Source: Malania oleifera
Lineage: Eukaryota > Streptophyta > Magnoliopsida > Santalales > Ximeniaceae
Length of the DNA: 64,000 bases
Direction of reading: 5' to 3'
Assembly (NCBI RefSeq): GCF_029873635.1
Contig: NC_080420.1
Coordinates: 121,590,719-121,654,718 of the forward strand
A model generated the notes under the pieces. It did no database searches. It saw only the letters and a list, made by a program, of their open reading frames with translations, and was not told the origin of the DNA. This document shows positions 1 through 12,127 of the stretch, piece by piece (within the stretch, counting starts at the first letter, position 1; each line of letters opens with the position of its first letter). The position numbers were made by a program, and so were the translations under genes.

Positions 1-361
1 TGATGCCAGATGAGGAGAGGAAGGCGAGGAAGTTTGAGGAAGGACTGAGGCAGAACCTGTATAAGTAAGTGATAGGCTTTCGGGCTTAAACCTTCTTAGA
101 GATAGTAGATAGAGTTGCAGTGATTAAGAGCGGCCTACAGAGAGGCGCAGCAGCACAGAGCCAGGGGAAGAGGCCTGTGCATTTCAATTTTTAGGTAGGG
201 TCCAGTCGAGGGCCATAGAGGAGGTATGATAGCAGAGGGGGACGACGATAGGGAGAAGGAGAACGAGTAGTACAGGGTAGACAGATGCTTCCTCCTTGTC
301 CTAGGTGTTACAGGAGACACTCGGGAGAGTGACGAGTGAGGGAGGTTGTTATTATCAGTGT
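1..361 (+). mobile_element. Gypsy-1 gag C-terminal part and start of zinc-knuckle region
   Basis: The first 65 bases read as a gag tail of the type MPDEERKARKFEEGLRQ, a common plant gypsy gag motif. Downstream is the basic linker that precedes the CCHC region, with a CPRC...HSGE-like segment near 295-330. The segment stops where Copia-1 begins at 362 and resumes at 17684 with CYQPGHIVRNC. Fossil. Confidence 0.75.
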
Positions 362-1511
362 TGTTAGACCAAGTAGTTAAAGGTATTTCATTCCAACTAT
401 GTTTTGATGACGACAACCCATTAGAAGTACTTTAAGGTTACTAACCTTTTTCTTGAAGTCTTGTTCAATTTCACAGAACGGCACCAAAGCAAGCAAGTTT
501 CAAATCAGCCAAAAGCAACATGTGACATGACCGAAGCTCACCCACTCAAACCAAAGCACTCACGGACTCTACATAGTATGCAAGTGTTCTAAATATTGAG
601 TGTGAGAGTTAGAGAGATTGTTTTTGTAAATCCCTTGTATATGGAGTGACTCAATAAAATAAGCAAGAAATGGGCATATCACGCACACATCACTTGAACA
701 ACAGGCACAGTCCCACACACACACAACAAGATAAGTAAAACTACATAAGATGTCTAAAAACCCTCAAAACATGTTTTACTAAATCTAAGACATCTTATAG
801 TGAATCAGGGATCATTCCTCATAAATGAAGAAGGACCTTTTTACTTCGAACTTAAAAGGATTTTTAAAGTAGTAAGAGGGGCCTTTTTGACGAACACAAG
901 GCTTCGTCGACGAGTACAACATAGACCCTCGTCAATGAACACAGGGTTCTCATCGATGAGAATATACCGAGAGTATCTAAAAGTTCAGAGCACCCCTCGT
1001 CGACGAATACAAGGGATTTTGTAACGACCTCAAAATTCTTATCATTTTTTTTTTATATACAATAAACATTCCTATGCAGTGGAAACACAAATCATAAAAT
1101 CATTTATACATAAACTGTACAATACCAGAGTCCAGAATATACTGACCATACAAAAATATCCCTCCAGTGTCATTTATCTAAAAACATTCACTACTCTGAC
1201 AAAAACTCACCTTATAACTAGGGTGATCTGAGCTACACTCTATTCGCGAGCCTGATCTGCTCGCCTCACTGGCTCACCTGAAAAATGTTAGAGTAATGGG
1301 GTGAGTCGACGCTCAGTAAGTGGAAATATGCTATTACTAGTGTGTGGCAATTAAGTTAAGGATAATTTTAAAAATAATAACTGAACTGCAATGAAATAAA
1401 TCATCTGTAAAACATATCTTTCTTTCACAATTTAAAACATATTGTATCGTCTGTTTTTCTACTTTTCATACTGGTAATATCATACTATACTCATCGTATA
1501 CTGTAAAACTA

Positions 1512-1512
1512 T

Positions 1513-1570
<58 letters not shown>
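1512..1570. repeat. Compound (AC)n(AT)n microsatellite in LTR-A copy 1
   Basis: An uninterrupted CA run is followed by an AT run. It lies inside the solo LTR and is not shared by the other LTR-A copies. Confidence 0.95.
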
Positions 1571-1571
<1 letters not shown>

Positions 1572-2837
1572 AAACTATGCTTTTATCCCTGGGACTCTAT
1601 ACGTCATGATTTGACCCCTCATAACAGGGTTGTGTGGCCCGTAGGCGGGACTCTATCTGGTCGGCCCTCCAGATAAGTCATCATGCTTTACACTACCTTA
1701 GCCCGGCCAAAATGCATCCTGTCCTAAGCTCGGGATTGGCTACTACCTCATCAAAATCGGCCCCCTCAACCCAGTGTATTGGGGACCTGCATACTCTCCG
1801 AGCGCGGCTAACGGTACCCACATACTATCTGAGATATGTGGTTGCACTCTATCTGTATCTATCAGCGGTACCGTGCTCTGTAATCTATATCTGTCTATGT
1901 ATCTTTCCTCAGGGATCTGATACTATATACATATATACATATATACTTTTTTACTATTTTTATCATGTTTCCAAAATTACCATAACTTTATCTTTCTGTA
2001 CTGTAAATACTATATCTCTGTGTACTGTATCTATAGCATCTTGATGCTACCTCTGTATATCTATCTATGTATTCTATATATATACTATGTCTGCATGTTT
2101 TGTATGTTATGGTAATAGGAAAAACATGACATGCTATAACACTGTATATATATATATACTGTTCTGAATATCTATATACATGTATATAGATATATGTATA
2201 TATCTGTTTCATGAAACCATTCATATAAAAGCTGTATAAACATGTACATTTCTCTGTGAATATAAATCTATATCTATATATTCTGTGTAAACCCATATAC
2301 TGGAAAAACTATGTAAATTGTATGTATTGTCAATAACTATGTATTTAGTATAGTATGATACATCACAAAACTATATAAATTCTTTATCTCATGAAAATCT
2401 ACTCAGGCCACACAAGCATTTAACTCATATTCTGTATAAACTATATAATAAACTGATATGAATATATGTTTATAAATTCTCTAATAACTTTATAAAAATT
2501 CCTAATATAGCATATTTCCCTTACCTGAACTTTGAAAAGCCCCTATAAAAATCTGGCTTTATACCTGCAGGATTCCTAATCCAATATCCTGAAAACACAA
2601 TGTCTCAGAACAAAACATCAGTATTTCCTAGTCTACATAATTTCCTATAACTGCCATAAAGTCAAAAACTCAATAAAAGACCTTACCCCGAATTTGGGAT
2701 GAAATCCAACTTCGTTTTCTTGACGATCCGCTCCGGCAAACTTGTAGAGAATTCCACCAGGAGCGTCGTGGTAGCTTCGGATCATCGATCCGGCGACTAG
2801 TGGGGCCAAAAATGAAGAGAGAAGGGAGAGAGAGTCG

Positions 2838-2839
<2 letters not shown>

Positions 2840-2887
<48 letters not shown>
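2840..2887. repeat. (GA)24 microsatellite in LTR-A copy 1
   Basis: A pure GA run. On the element's own strand it is a TC tract about 30-40 bp downstream of the TATA run, the same place as the TC tract at 41440-41490 in copy 4. Confidence 0.95.
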
Positions 2888-2890
<3 letters not shown>

Positions 2891-4035
2891 TTGGAAATGA
2901 GATAAAATCCCGGATTCCATATATATATATATAAACCAGGGGATTTCATCGACAAGCCCGTTCTTCGTCGATGAGTCCTTCACAAATTTTGTTGACGAGG
3001 CCTTGTATTCGTTGACGAAATTCAGGCTGCCTTAGAACCCCTCTCGATATTTTCTCATCGACGAAGCCTTGTGTTCGTATGAAATTTCTTAACCACTCGT
3101 CGACAAAGTCTACGGCCTCCTTCTGTTTCTATATCTATTTTCCTCTCTCTTTAATAATTGAATATCAATATTTTTGGGTTGTTACAGATTCGGTGACGAG
3201 GTCTGTACAAATTTCGTTGATGAAGACAGGGTTCTCGTTGACAAAAAGAAACCGAGACTTGTCTGAATTTAGAACCAACAACTCATCGATGAACACAGGG
3301 CTTCGTTGACGAATTCACTGAAGAGCTCGTCAACGAAGGTCGGGCTGTAGACTTCATTAAATGCAGCAGAACGACTAGTTTTGCTCTTGTCTTACATCAA
3401 TAAATGCCTAACGGCTCTCCAGCGCCCAGCTCGCCCATTTGGTGTTTAAATAGGGGTTTTGCGTTAACTTCAAAACAAGGAAGCTCATTTAGTTATTGAA
3501 ATCATTTATTGTGCATTCACTCTAAGGTTTCTTTGTGGAAATCACTTGCCCTCTTGCTCTTGCTCTTGTTTTACTCCATTGAAAAAGAGGATATAGTGTG
3601 AGGATTTTGTTGTGATACTCATCTCAAGAGGAGTATTTAATATTGTATCTACCTCTCATCAACTACTTGTATAGAAAGGCCCTTTGTGAGCCATTGTAGT
3701 GTATCTCTAAGTGAGTACCATTGTAAAAGCACTTTGTCAGCAGTCGTGTGTATAGGCTTTTCTGCCCGAAGGAGGATCGTATAATGAATTTTGGGAATCC
3801 TTGAGTTGGTCTCAAGGCGTGGACGTAGGCAGGGTGCCGAACCACATTAATATCGCCGTGTTAAGCTTCTCTTCTCTCTTCTCTTTTTTATATTGCTCAT
3901 TCATTGCCATTTGCTTCACTTTTATATTGTGATATAATACACTTGTTCTTAGCAAGATTTTTGTGATTATAGAAAATTTGCATATCTGCGAAAAACGTCT
4001 ATTCACCCCCCTCTAGATGCTAAACCGGGCCAACA

Positions 4036-4050
4036 AATGGTTTCAGAGTG
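4036..4050 (+). promoter_or_regulatory. Copia-1 primer-binding site
   Basis: TGGTTTCAGAGTG directly follows the 5' LTR. It resembles the complement of the initiator-methionine tRNA 3' end (TGGTATCAGAGC) used by plant copia elements. Confidence 0.75.
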
Positions 4051-4095
4051 CCAGTGGCTACATATTTGGAGTAACTCCCTGGAGAAAAGATCAAC

Positions 4096-4271
4096 ATGGC
4101 TGATATATTTGCCCAAGGTCAATCCGTGGACCATCCCCCCAAATTTTGTGGAGCTAACTACCCAAAATGGAAAGATCGAATGTCAATCTTCATCCAAGCC
4201 TATAACTACCGAATGTGGAACCTCATCACTGAAGGAGACTACACCTTTAAGAACGAAGAAGGCGATGACAT
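4096..4271 (+). mobile_element. Copia-1 gag N-terminal fragment
   Basis: The reading frame from 4096 gives MADIFAQGQSVDHPPKFCGA followed by a YPKWKDRMSIFIQA-like segment, the usual start of SIRE/copia gag with its W/Y-rich matrix-like region. Similarity stops at 4271, where the Copia-2 LTR begins. The remaining gag is not present downstream. Fossil. Confidence 0.8.
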
Positions 4272-5059
4272 TGTTGACTTTTTGAGTCCAATCCCTGTTT
4301 TGATAAATGACAAACCACAGTATCCCACTTGTGTAACTGAGTGTGAACAAGTTTATATTTCTGTAAGCACAAGTGATGAATGCAAAATGGAAGTCGTAAA
4401 GAGCACTGAGAAGAACACTAATCGACATATTCCATGGAGCATTGAGGAGCAGAAGACACGAAGACTTTATTTATTTTTCTGGGTTGTAATAGTAATTAGG
4501 GTTGAATGTGCATGCATCTTACATGATTTAAAATTGAAACTCTACCTGACCTTAGATTGACCATAGGACCTCCAAATAACATGAAAAAACTCTTTTCATA
4601 AAATGTCTAACTTATACAAAGGTTTTAAATGGTTTTAAAGTTAAAAGAAGGCAAAAACTAAATTTTTCAAAGGGGTCGGTCAACCAGCCAGTCAACTGAA
4701 TGTTAGAAATGAGAAATTTTCTCACTCAATTGGATCTCATATCAAACCATGTTCAACATGAAAATTGTGGTATTTTCCCATAGCTTGAGTTTGATACCAA
4801 GAAAGTCCAAATTGGAGTTACACAGAAAACGTTATGGCCAAAACACTGAAACGTGTCCGCAAGAGAAAAACTCCCTTCATGTTTCTTCCGTTTCATTGAT
4901 GGACACTTTTCTCAAACCAAAAATCATTATCTTAAAATGTGTCCAACATGAAAGTTTTGGGAATTTATCTTATCTTTTATTGATATAAAGAAAATCCAAT
5001 TTGGAGATGTGTGGAAAAAGTTATGGCCAAAATACTGAACAATGTTTGCGTAGAAAAGT

Positions 5060-5241
5060 CGAGGCTGGTCGACCGAAACTCGCTGATTTCAAGCCTCGGT
5101 CGACCGTACCTTGAGCCTGGTCGACCGGCCTTCTCGGGAAAGTGTCCCAACGGCTGAAAAACAGCTAGTTTTCAAAATAAAAATATATTTTAAGGTCCCA
5201 ACGACTATATAACGGTCATAAGGGGTTTTTGCCTATAAATA
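5060..5241 (+). promoter_or_regulatory. Copia-2 LTR promoter: GGTCGACC palindromes plus TATA box
   Basis: Three copies of a GGTCGACCG-type palindrome occur between about 5068 and 5130. A canonical TATA box lies about 100 bp downstream at 5234-5241. This places the palindromes in U3, where enhancer-like repeats are expected. The protein that binds them, if any, is unknown. Confidence 0.55.
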
Positions 5242-5349
5242 CAACCCCAAAGCACTTGAAAATTGTTGGAGAATCCCTTTGTTAAATTAGTTTATCATTC
5301 TTTGATTCTCCCACACTTCTATACCCCATTTATTCTTTAAATTCTCATT

Positions 5350-5990
5350 TTTCTCCTACTCTTCTTTTATTTGAAAATCATTTTGGGAGAAAATATTCTT
5401 GAGGGTTTTATGTGAAGAGGCTTGAGCATATATCATATACATATATATTGTTTGATGGCCTTCTTATTTCATTTGTGATATATTTTCAAAGATTAAAATA
5501 TCTCCTAGTCTCTTCTTTTGAAAACCATTTTTGGGGAAAATATTTTTGGTGTTATATTTGAAGAGGTTTGAGCGTATAGCATTCTCTATATGTATATTGC
5601 TTGAAGGCCTTTCTATTTTTCATGTTTTCAAGGATTAAATTTCTCCCATATTCTTTTATTTGGAAAAATATTTTTTGGAGAAATTTATTGTGAATAATGT
5701 CTTGAAGGCTTGGGCTAATATTCTTGCTCATATATTTTGCTTGAATGCCTTCTTGGGATTAATTTTACTAAGGTCAATCATTTTGAAGAAAACCCTAATA
5801 TTCTCCTACTCTTATTTTGACATACATTTGTTGGAGAATTTCTTTGGGTTATACAAGAGGGAGCCTTGAGCATATATCAATTTAATATATATTTGCTTGA
5901 GAGGCTTCTCCTTCTATTTTATAAAGGTCAATCATTTTCCAAACTCTCAAGTTTTACTTGAAAAATATTTTGAGAGAAAACCCATACTCT
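5350..5990 (+). repeat. Degenerate tandem repeat, about 145-bp units, in Copia-2 LTR
   Basis: About five units, each with CTCCTA/C-TCTTCTTTT-like, GGGAGAAAATATT-like and CTTGAGCATAT-like blocks, start near 5353, 5503, 5643, 5799 and 5935. They lie downstream of the TATA box and are not obvious in the other two Copia-2 LTRs. Confidence 0.7.
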
Positions 5991-6101
5991 ACATGAGCTT
6001 CATTTCAAAATCATATGAGAATGCATATTAGATTTTAATGTTGTACATCTCTGCTTGTATTTCAGAAGCATATTTTATGTACAAAATGATTTTATTGTAA
6101 T

Positions 6102-6245
6102 GGTTCGGTTCAGCCCGTTAATTGAACTGGGGAGTCTCAGCCCCGCAAGTGAGACCGGTTCGGTTCAGCCCGGAATTGAACAAGGGAGTCTCAGCCCCGC
6201 AAATGAGACTAGTTTGGCTCAGCCTAGTAATTGAGCTGGGGTTTT
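6102..6245 (+). repeat. Tandem repeat, about 55-bp units, in Copia-2 LTR
   Basis: Three units begin GGTTCGGTTCAGCC or similar at 6102, 6157 and 6211, each followed by AGTCTCAGCCCCGC-like sequence; the third is partial. A related duplicated block occurs in the minus-strand copy near 18262-18340. Confidence 0.8.
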
Positions 6246-6654
6246 CCTCGTCCCGTAAGGAGAGGATGTAAAAGGCTTTTGCTCCACCCGGTTAAGTGAG
6301 CAGGTATAGTGGAATCCTTGGGGGTAAGCCCAAGGCGGGGATGTAGGCTAGTTTGGCCGAACCTTGATAACAAATCTGGTGTCTCTCTTTCTATCTTATT
6401 TAAATTCTTGCATTTTAATTTCAGCATGCGTATAAATGATTATTTAATGTCGAAATTATTTTCATGCACACATTTGATTTAAATAAGATACTGCACATGT
6501 GTATGTTTGCTTTTATTCTTAAACTTGCTTTACATACACGTATACATGTTGAATGGGATATGATACTGTAATGAATCGGCAAATTGTTTAAATTAGCCAA
6601 AAAGTTTTTAAAACCCAATTCACCCCCCCTCTTGGGATCACACCAATTCCAACA

Positions 6655-7479
6655 ATTGGTACCAAAGCCTCGTTGCAAAAGGCTTAACCGTTTATGCATA
6701 AAGATCGCAACGGCTCAACTTTTCGGTGTATCCCAATTTTGAGGGTTAGCGCTCTGCAAATCCTTCACTATTTTATTGCATAGATTTTACTGTGTTAAAT
6801 ATGAAAATATTTTTGTATAATCAAATGATTGGTGGATTTGGAAAGTATTCGTGTTTGTTATGCTTATCATATCCCATTGAAAATGTTTTCAAATTTCAAA
6901 TTTCCCAAATTTTGAAAATGAATTAAATTTGCATGACATGTGTTTTAATGCATATCATATGTGTGCCATGCATAATTTTTTTTATGTGCCTTAGTCACTA
7001 ATGCCTTTGTAAGTTCATTCTTTTGAGTGCTAAGGTCCTTTGGGAATCATAAGAGGTATAAGGAACCGAAAGAGAGATGACACCACTCCAAGCTTAAACG
7101 ATTAAGAAGGAGTAAAACTTAAAGGTATATCTTTTCTCCTTCTAATATATTGAATAATTCATAGTATGATTCACATGATATATCTTATGTTTGATTTATT
7201 TGTCGTTGTGAATCATATGACATTTATATTAATTTCTTGTCATGATTTGTATGATATATCTTGTGCTAAATCTTTGTATAAATCATGATAAATCTTTATG
7301 ATAATAGCATGATGTCTTATGAGGTGCACTTGAGAAGAATATCTTATTAATACTTATAAGATTTTAGGATATATATATAAGGAATCAAAATGCTTTAAAT
7401 GATTAAATAGAGTTGCATGCTTAAAAGATTATATTTTAGTATGCTCTATTATTCTACTGAGAACCCTAAGAATTTTGTA
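6655..7479 (+). mobile_element. Copia-2 untranslated leader, truncated
   Basis: After the primer-binding site there is about 0.8 kb of AT-rich sequence without a convincing reading frame. It reads as the 5' leader of the Copia-2 element. It ends abruptly where LTR-A copy 2 begins, near 7480. No gag or pol of Copia-2 can be separated from those of Copia-1. Confidence 0.5.
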
Positions 7480-9167
7480 TTGACCTCTTCGACGGTTCTC
7501 TACAAGTTTGCCGGAGCTGATCGTCGGTGGGGCTGAGTTGGAAACCATCCCAAATCCAGGGTAAGACTTTCTACTCAATATTTGGATTTTTGGCAGTTGT
7601 AGAAAGTGTTATATGCTTAGAAATACTGAACTTTAGTTCTGGGGAATGTTGTTTCCAGGGTGTTGAGTTAGGAACTTTGCGGGTGCGGGGCAGATTTTCT
7701 TAGGGGCTTTTCAGGAATCAGGTAAGGGGATAAATTAAGCTAGTTCTTTTTGAGAAAATGTATGTATATATAGCATTTGATTTCAGGAAAGTAGATATGT
7801 ATATATGATTTATATTTGAGAAAAAACTATTGAAAATGATGGTATGTTGAATATGCGGAAAATCTGTTAGCGTAGCATAAGTATAAAGTGTTATGAAATA
7901 TTGTTTTCTGGAAATGTGATTATAATATGGATTTTTATAATGGAAAACTGGTGTACGGGCCGAGATTTTTATATATGTTTGCCGGCGTACAGGCCGGACT
8001 ATGTGTATGATTTGCCAGTATACGGGTTGAGCTATGGATATATTTTTTCGACGTACGAGCTGTGCTATGGATGTGGATTTCCGGTGTACGGGCTGTGCTA
8101 TGATATGATTTTCTGGTGTACGGGCCGAGTTATGGTAAAATGTGAAATACCAGCGTACGGGCCGATGATTTTCATGATATACATATATCTGCAAAATGAT
8201 ATGATTGATTTGATAATTAATGATATGAGATATCCATGTATCATAGTTTTAGTATATGTTATATGATATCAGAACCTGGTTGGCTTGATCTAGGCTAGCA
8301 CTTGCACGGTACCATTGCTATGTGTCCATAGTCATCATGATCATGATATTTGTGTTAATGCCGCTGTACGGAGTGGTGTGAGATTGGATAGTCGATGTGG
8401 TTTTTAAGAAGTGTGAAAGCGCCCTTGGTGTACGGACTAGGTCAGACAGACCCATCAGACTTACAGACTGTACTTTTGACTTGGTAGTGGTCGGCCAACC
8501 ATTGTCAGGTCCCCCCTTCGGGCCACATAATCTAGTAATGTGGGGGTAATACATGACAACAACCAGCTAACCCACCAGGAATGTTTTTGGTATTATTATT
8601 ATATGAGATGATATATGTTTATGAAAATGCAGTATGTTCTGCCATGTTTTGATGATATATATATGTTTTTCCATATTTGATATAACAATTACTGAATATA
8701 TTCTGTATAGTGTATGTATAACACGGAATACTCATGTTGCCACACACTAATATTAATTTATTTCTCTTACTGAGAGGTGTCTCACCCCAAAATTCTATAA
8801 ACTTTCAGGTGCCCCTGATAAGAAAGCGGGTAAAGCCCCGCTGATCTAGTACGGTAGATCTGCCCTTCTAGAATGGTGAGTATTTTGATAGGGTCAGATG
8901 TATTTTGTCGAAATGGCCCTAAGACATCTTTTTGGGTTGAGTGTTGTGTATATATATATATACAGTGATTGTAGTAACTCTGGTATTGTGATGTATAGTA
9001 TAATGAGATGTATATGATTATATGTTTCCTGCTGCTTAGGCTTCCGTTTTGTGTTCTGATGTATTCCTAGTACCCACGGGTCCAGGTGAATTATGATCTA
9101 CTGAGTTGGGATTTGTGATATTGTATTTATTATATAAAAAAATGTGGAAAACAAGCAGGTCGTCACA
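7480..9167 (+). mobile_element. LTR-A copy 2, left end truncated
   Basis: From about 7490 (TTCTCTACAAGTTTGCCGGAGC-like) to the end GGTCGTCACA at 9167 this matches the plus-strand LTR-A at 41095-43424, including the donor-like sites, the 34-bp minisatellite and the 3' end. The first 400-550 bp, with the palindrome cluster and TATA box, are missing. Copia-1 pol resumes immediately to the right. Confidence 0.8.
7949..8164 (+). repeat. 34-bp minisatellite (GTACGGGCCG core), seven units, in LTR-A copy 2
   Basis: A core like CCGGCGTACGGGCCG-GCTATG recurs about every 34 bp with substitutions. The same array is at 42217-42405 in copy 4. It is not evident in the minus-strand copies at 1020 and 12335, so it marks a subfamily. 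Confidence 0.85.
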
Positions 9168-9175
9168 ATTTATCC

Positions 9176-12127
9176 TTGATTATTGAAAATGTTGCACTTG
9201 TAGATACTCTCAAACACAACTTGTTAAGTATTAGTCAGTTGTGTGATAAAGGGTTAAACATTACATTTCAATCCACCCAATGTTTAATAAATGATTTGAA
9301 CGGAAAAACCATCCTTGTAGGAAAACGTGAATCCAACATATACACAATTGAGTTTGAGGACATTAAAACTTGTGACGTTAGATGCTTAGCAGTTACCAAT
9401 GAAAATTACTGGTTATGACATAGAAGACTAGGTCATGCTAGCATGGATCTACTTCATAGACTATCATATAAAGAACTAGTAAATGGACTACCAAAAGATA
9501 GTTATGTAAAAGACAAAGTTTGTGATGCATGTCAATATGGAAAACAAGTTAAAACTTCCTTCAAAACCAAGAAAATGATATCCACCTCAAGACCTTTAGA
9601 GTTAATTCATTTTTATTTATTTGGTCCTAATGACATAGCTAGTATTAGTGGAAAGTTGTATGCCTTTGTTATAGTTGATGACTTCTCTAGGTTTTCATGG
9701 GTAATTTTTCTTGCAAACAAAAGTGACACTTGTAATGCATTCATTCATTTTTGTGGAAAAATCCAAAATGAAAAGGGATGTCAATTATTCACATAAGGAG
9801 TGATAGGGGAAGAGAATTTAGAAACAAAGAACTAGAATATTTTTGCAACGAAAATGGCTATTCACACAACTTCTCCGCACCAAAAACTCAACAACAAAAC
9901 TGAGTAGTTGAAAGAAAAAATCAAACACTCCAAGAAATGGCTAGGACAATGCTCAACGAACATAACTTGCCAAAATATTTATGGACAGAAGCCATTAGCA
10001 CAACTTGCTATGTTAGTAACCGTGTCATCATTAGATCCAAGTTAGGAAAAACCCCATATGAGATATGGAAAGGTAGGAAACCTAACATTTCACATTTTAA
10101 GTTTTTTGGATGTAAATGTTTCATATTAAATGATAGGGATCATTTGGCTAAATTTGATTCAAAATATGACGAGGGATTTTTTATAAGATATGCCATGAAT
10201 AGCAAAGCTTATAGGGTGTTCAACAAAAGAACTCAAACTGTTCAAGAATCAACCCACGTTGTGTTTGATGAAACAGACCCTCACACATCCAAAACACCTA
10301 TTGAGATAGAAGAAGATAATCAAGTCACAACCTTTAGAATTGAAAAAGAACTTGAGCAACTTAAGTTAAATAATGATCAAGATAGAAACTGTCAAGACAC
10401 AAACATTGATCATTAAGAATCATCTCCTCAAAAGCCTAATGAATCAGAAGATGAGAATCATGAACTACCTAGAGCTTGGAAATTTGTAAAAAATCACCCA
10501 ATTGATCTTATCATAGGTAGTCCATCCCAAGGAGTTAGCACTAGATCTCACCTAAGAAGTGGATGTAATCATATTGCTTTCGTATCTCATCTAGAACCAA
10601 AAAACTTTGAGAAAGCTGAAAATGATGAAAACTGGATAAATGCCATGTAAGAAGAACTAGACCAATTTGAAAGAAACAAAGTATGACACTTAGTTCCTAA
10701 ACCCAAAAATACTACAATAATAGGCACCAAATGAGTGTTTAGGAATAAGAAAGATGAAGATGAGAATATTGTTAGAAACAAATCTAGATTAGTGGCCCAA
10801 GGGTATAATCAACAAGAGGGTATTGATTACGATGAAACTTATGCCCCTGTGGTGAGACTAGAAGCTATTAGAATGCTACTTGCTTTTGTTTGCTACAAAA
10901 ATTTTAAGTTATTTCAAATAAATGTAAAAAGTGCATTTTTAAATGGATACATAAATGAAGAAGTCTATGTCAAGCAACCTCCAAGATTTGAGACCACACT
11001 CATCCCGATTATATATACAAACTCTCAAAAGCTCTTTACGGATTCAAGCAAGCACCAAGAGCATGGTATGAACGCTTAAGTAAATTTCTCCTAGATAATG
11101 GGTTCACAAGAGTAAATTTGACCCTACTTTATACTTAAAATATAAGGAAAATGATATGCTAGTTATACAAATTTACGTAGATGATATCATTTTTGGTGCC
11201 ACAAATGAAACTTTGTGTCTAGATTTTGCTCAAACTATGCAGGAAACATTTGAGATGAGTATGATGGGTGAACTAACATTCTTCCTAGTATTACAAATTA
11301 AAAAAATAAAACATGGAATCTTTATAAATCAAGCCAAATACGTTAAAGACATGCTAAAGAAATTCGGTCTTGAAATAGGTAAGTCTAAAGTAACCCCTAT
11401 GAGCATCACAACAAAACTTGACGCCAATGAAAAAAGGAAAAATGTTGACCAAAAACTTTACCGTGGAATGATTGGTAGTTTGTTGTACCTCACTTCTAGT
11501 AGGCCCAATATAATGTTCAGTGTTTGTCTATGCGCTAGATTCCAATAATGTCCCAAAGAATCTCATCTTCATGCAGTCAAAAGAATCTTTAGGTACTTAG
11601 CAGGCACACATGACTTAGGACTCTTTTACCCTAAGAATGCTCCCTTTGATCTCCCTTGCTACTCGGATGCTGACTATGGTGGTTGCAAAACCGATGGAAA
11701 AAGCACTAGTGGAACATGCCATTTGCTAGGACACTCACTCGTGTCCTGGTTTTGCAAAAAATAAACCTCCGTAGCTCTCTCAACCACCGAGGCTGAATAT
11801 ATTGCAGCCGGTAGTTGTTGTGCTCAAGCCTTATATATGAAACAAGAGCTTGAGGACTTCCAAATCTTATTTAAGGGTACTCCAATCCATTGTGACAACA
11901 CTAGTACCATCAACATTTCAAAGAATCCGTGCCTTCATTATAGAACTAAGCATATTGAAATTAGGCATCATTTTATTCGAGACCATGTCCAAAAAGGAGA
12001 CGTTGAGTTAGTTTATGTTCCTACTGAAAATCAACTAGCTGACATCCTAACTAAGCCTCTCAATGAAGAAAGATTCAATAAAATCCAGCATGCCCTAGGC
12101 ATGTGTACTCCCTCAGATCTATCATAG
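9176..12127 (+). mobile_element. Copia-1 pol: protease tail, integrase, reverse transcriptase, RNase H, fossil
   Basis: Successive frames give the copia motif DTLKHNLLSISQLCDKG, the integrase zinc region (HRRLGHA..., CDACQYGKQ), the integrase core (IVDDFSRFSWV), the reverse transcriptase (DVKSAFLNG-like, then YVDDIIFG) and RNase H ending in the ADILTKPL-type motif. The order integrase before reverse transcriptase identifies Ty1/copia. Several breaks are spread over it and it cannot encode a working polyprotein. It is AT-richer than the env-like part downstream. Confidence 0.92.

Larger units (their letters stand above)
1020..3186 (-). mobile_element. LTR-A copy 1: solo LTR, gypsy-like, in Copia-1 5' LTR
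   Basis: This 2167-bp insertion has TGTAACGACC at one end and GGTTGTTACA at the other. The flanking duplication is GATTT (1015-1019) / GATTC (3187-3191). No internal retroelement region is present, so it is a solo LTR. Its transcriptional orientation is minus, judged from the TATA run (2918-2934), the pyrimidine tract and the donor-like sites shared with the plus-strand copy at 41095. The intact empty site is visible in the Copia-1 3' LTR near 16813. Similar ends and a homologous leader block suggest a relative of Gypsy-1; this is inference. Confidence 0.85.
362..4035 (+). mobile_element. Copia-1 5' LTR, interrupted by an LTR-A solo LTR
   Basis: Without the insertion at 1020-3186 and its 5-bp duplication this LTR is about 1502 bp, against 1452 bp for the 3' LTR. 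The difference matches an extra stretch of about 50 bp near 930-1010. It has TG/CA ends, a TATA-like box TTTAAATAG at 3445-3453, and the usual copia end with a C-run followed by CCAACA. Confidence 0.88.
4272..6654 (+). mobile_element. Copia-2 LTR, longest copy, followed by its primer-binding site
   Basis: This LTR starts TGTTGACTTTTTG and ends with a C-run and ACCAATTCCAACA. Both ends and much of the body match the solo LTRs at 48805-50869 (+) and 17960-20026 (-). It sits in the Copia-1 gag fragment. It has a good TATA box, TATAAATA, at 5234-5241. Two internal tandem repeats (about 145-bp units at 5350-5990 and about 55-bp units at 6102-6240) help make it longer than its relatives. A primer-binding-site-like TTGGTACCAAAGCC follows at 6656, so it was the 5' LTR of an element, not a solo LTR. 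No 3' LTR is found. Confidence 0.85.

Noticed and set aside
2645-2983. Serine/leucine-repeat protein on the minus strand
   Set aside because: The SLSLSL run is the translation of the GA/TC microsatellite in LTR-A. The same holds for 41257-41660.
1020-3186. DNA transposon with 10-bp terminal inverted repeats (TGTAACGACC)
   Set aside because: Ends are TG/CA with 5-bp duplications, the length is about 2 kb, and there are internal TATA and leader signals; a solo LTR explains it better. Symmetric ends are common in gypsy LTRs.
7949-8164. CRISPR-like array of 34-bp repeats
   Set aside because: Units are contiguous and diverged with no unique spacers of constant length, lie inside an LTR, and the genome is a plant.
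7901-8266. A 121-residue open frame with repeated Cys/Tyr/Gly motifs
   Set aside because: It is a read-through of the 34-bp LTR minisatellite; the periodicity is in the DNA and the frame is not supported in the homologous array at 42217-42405.
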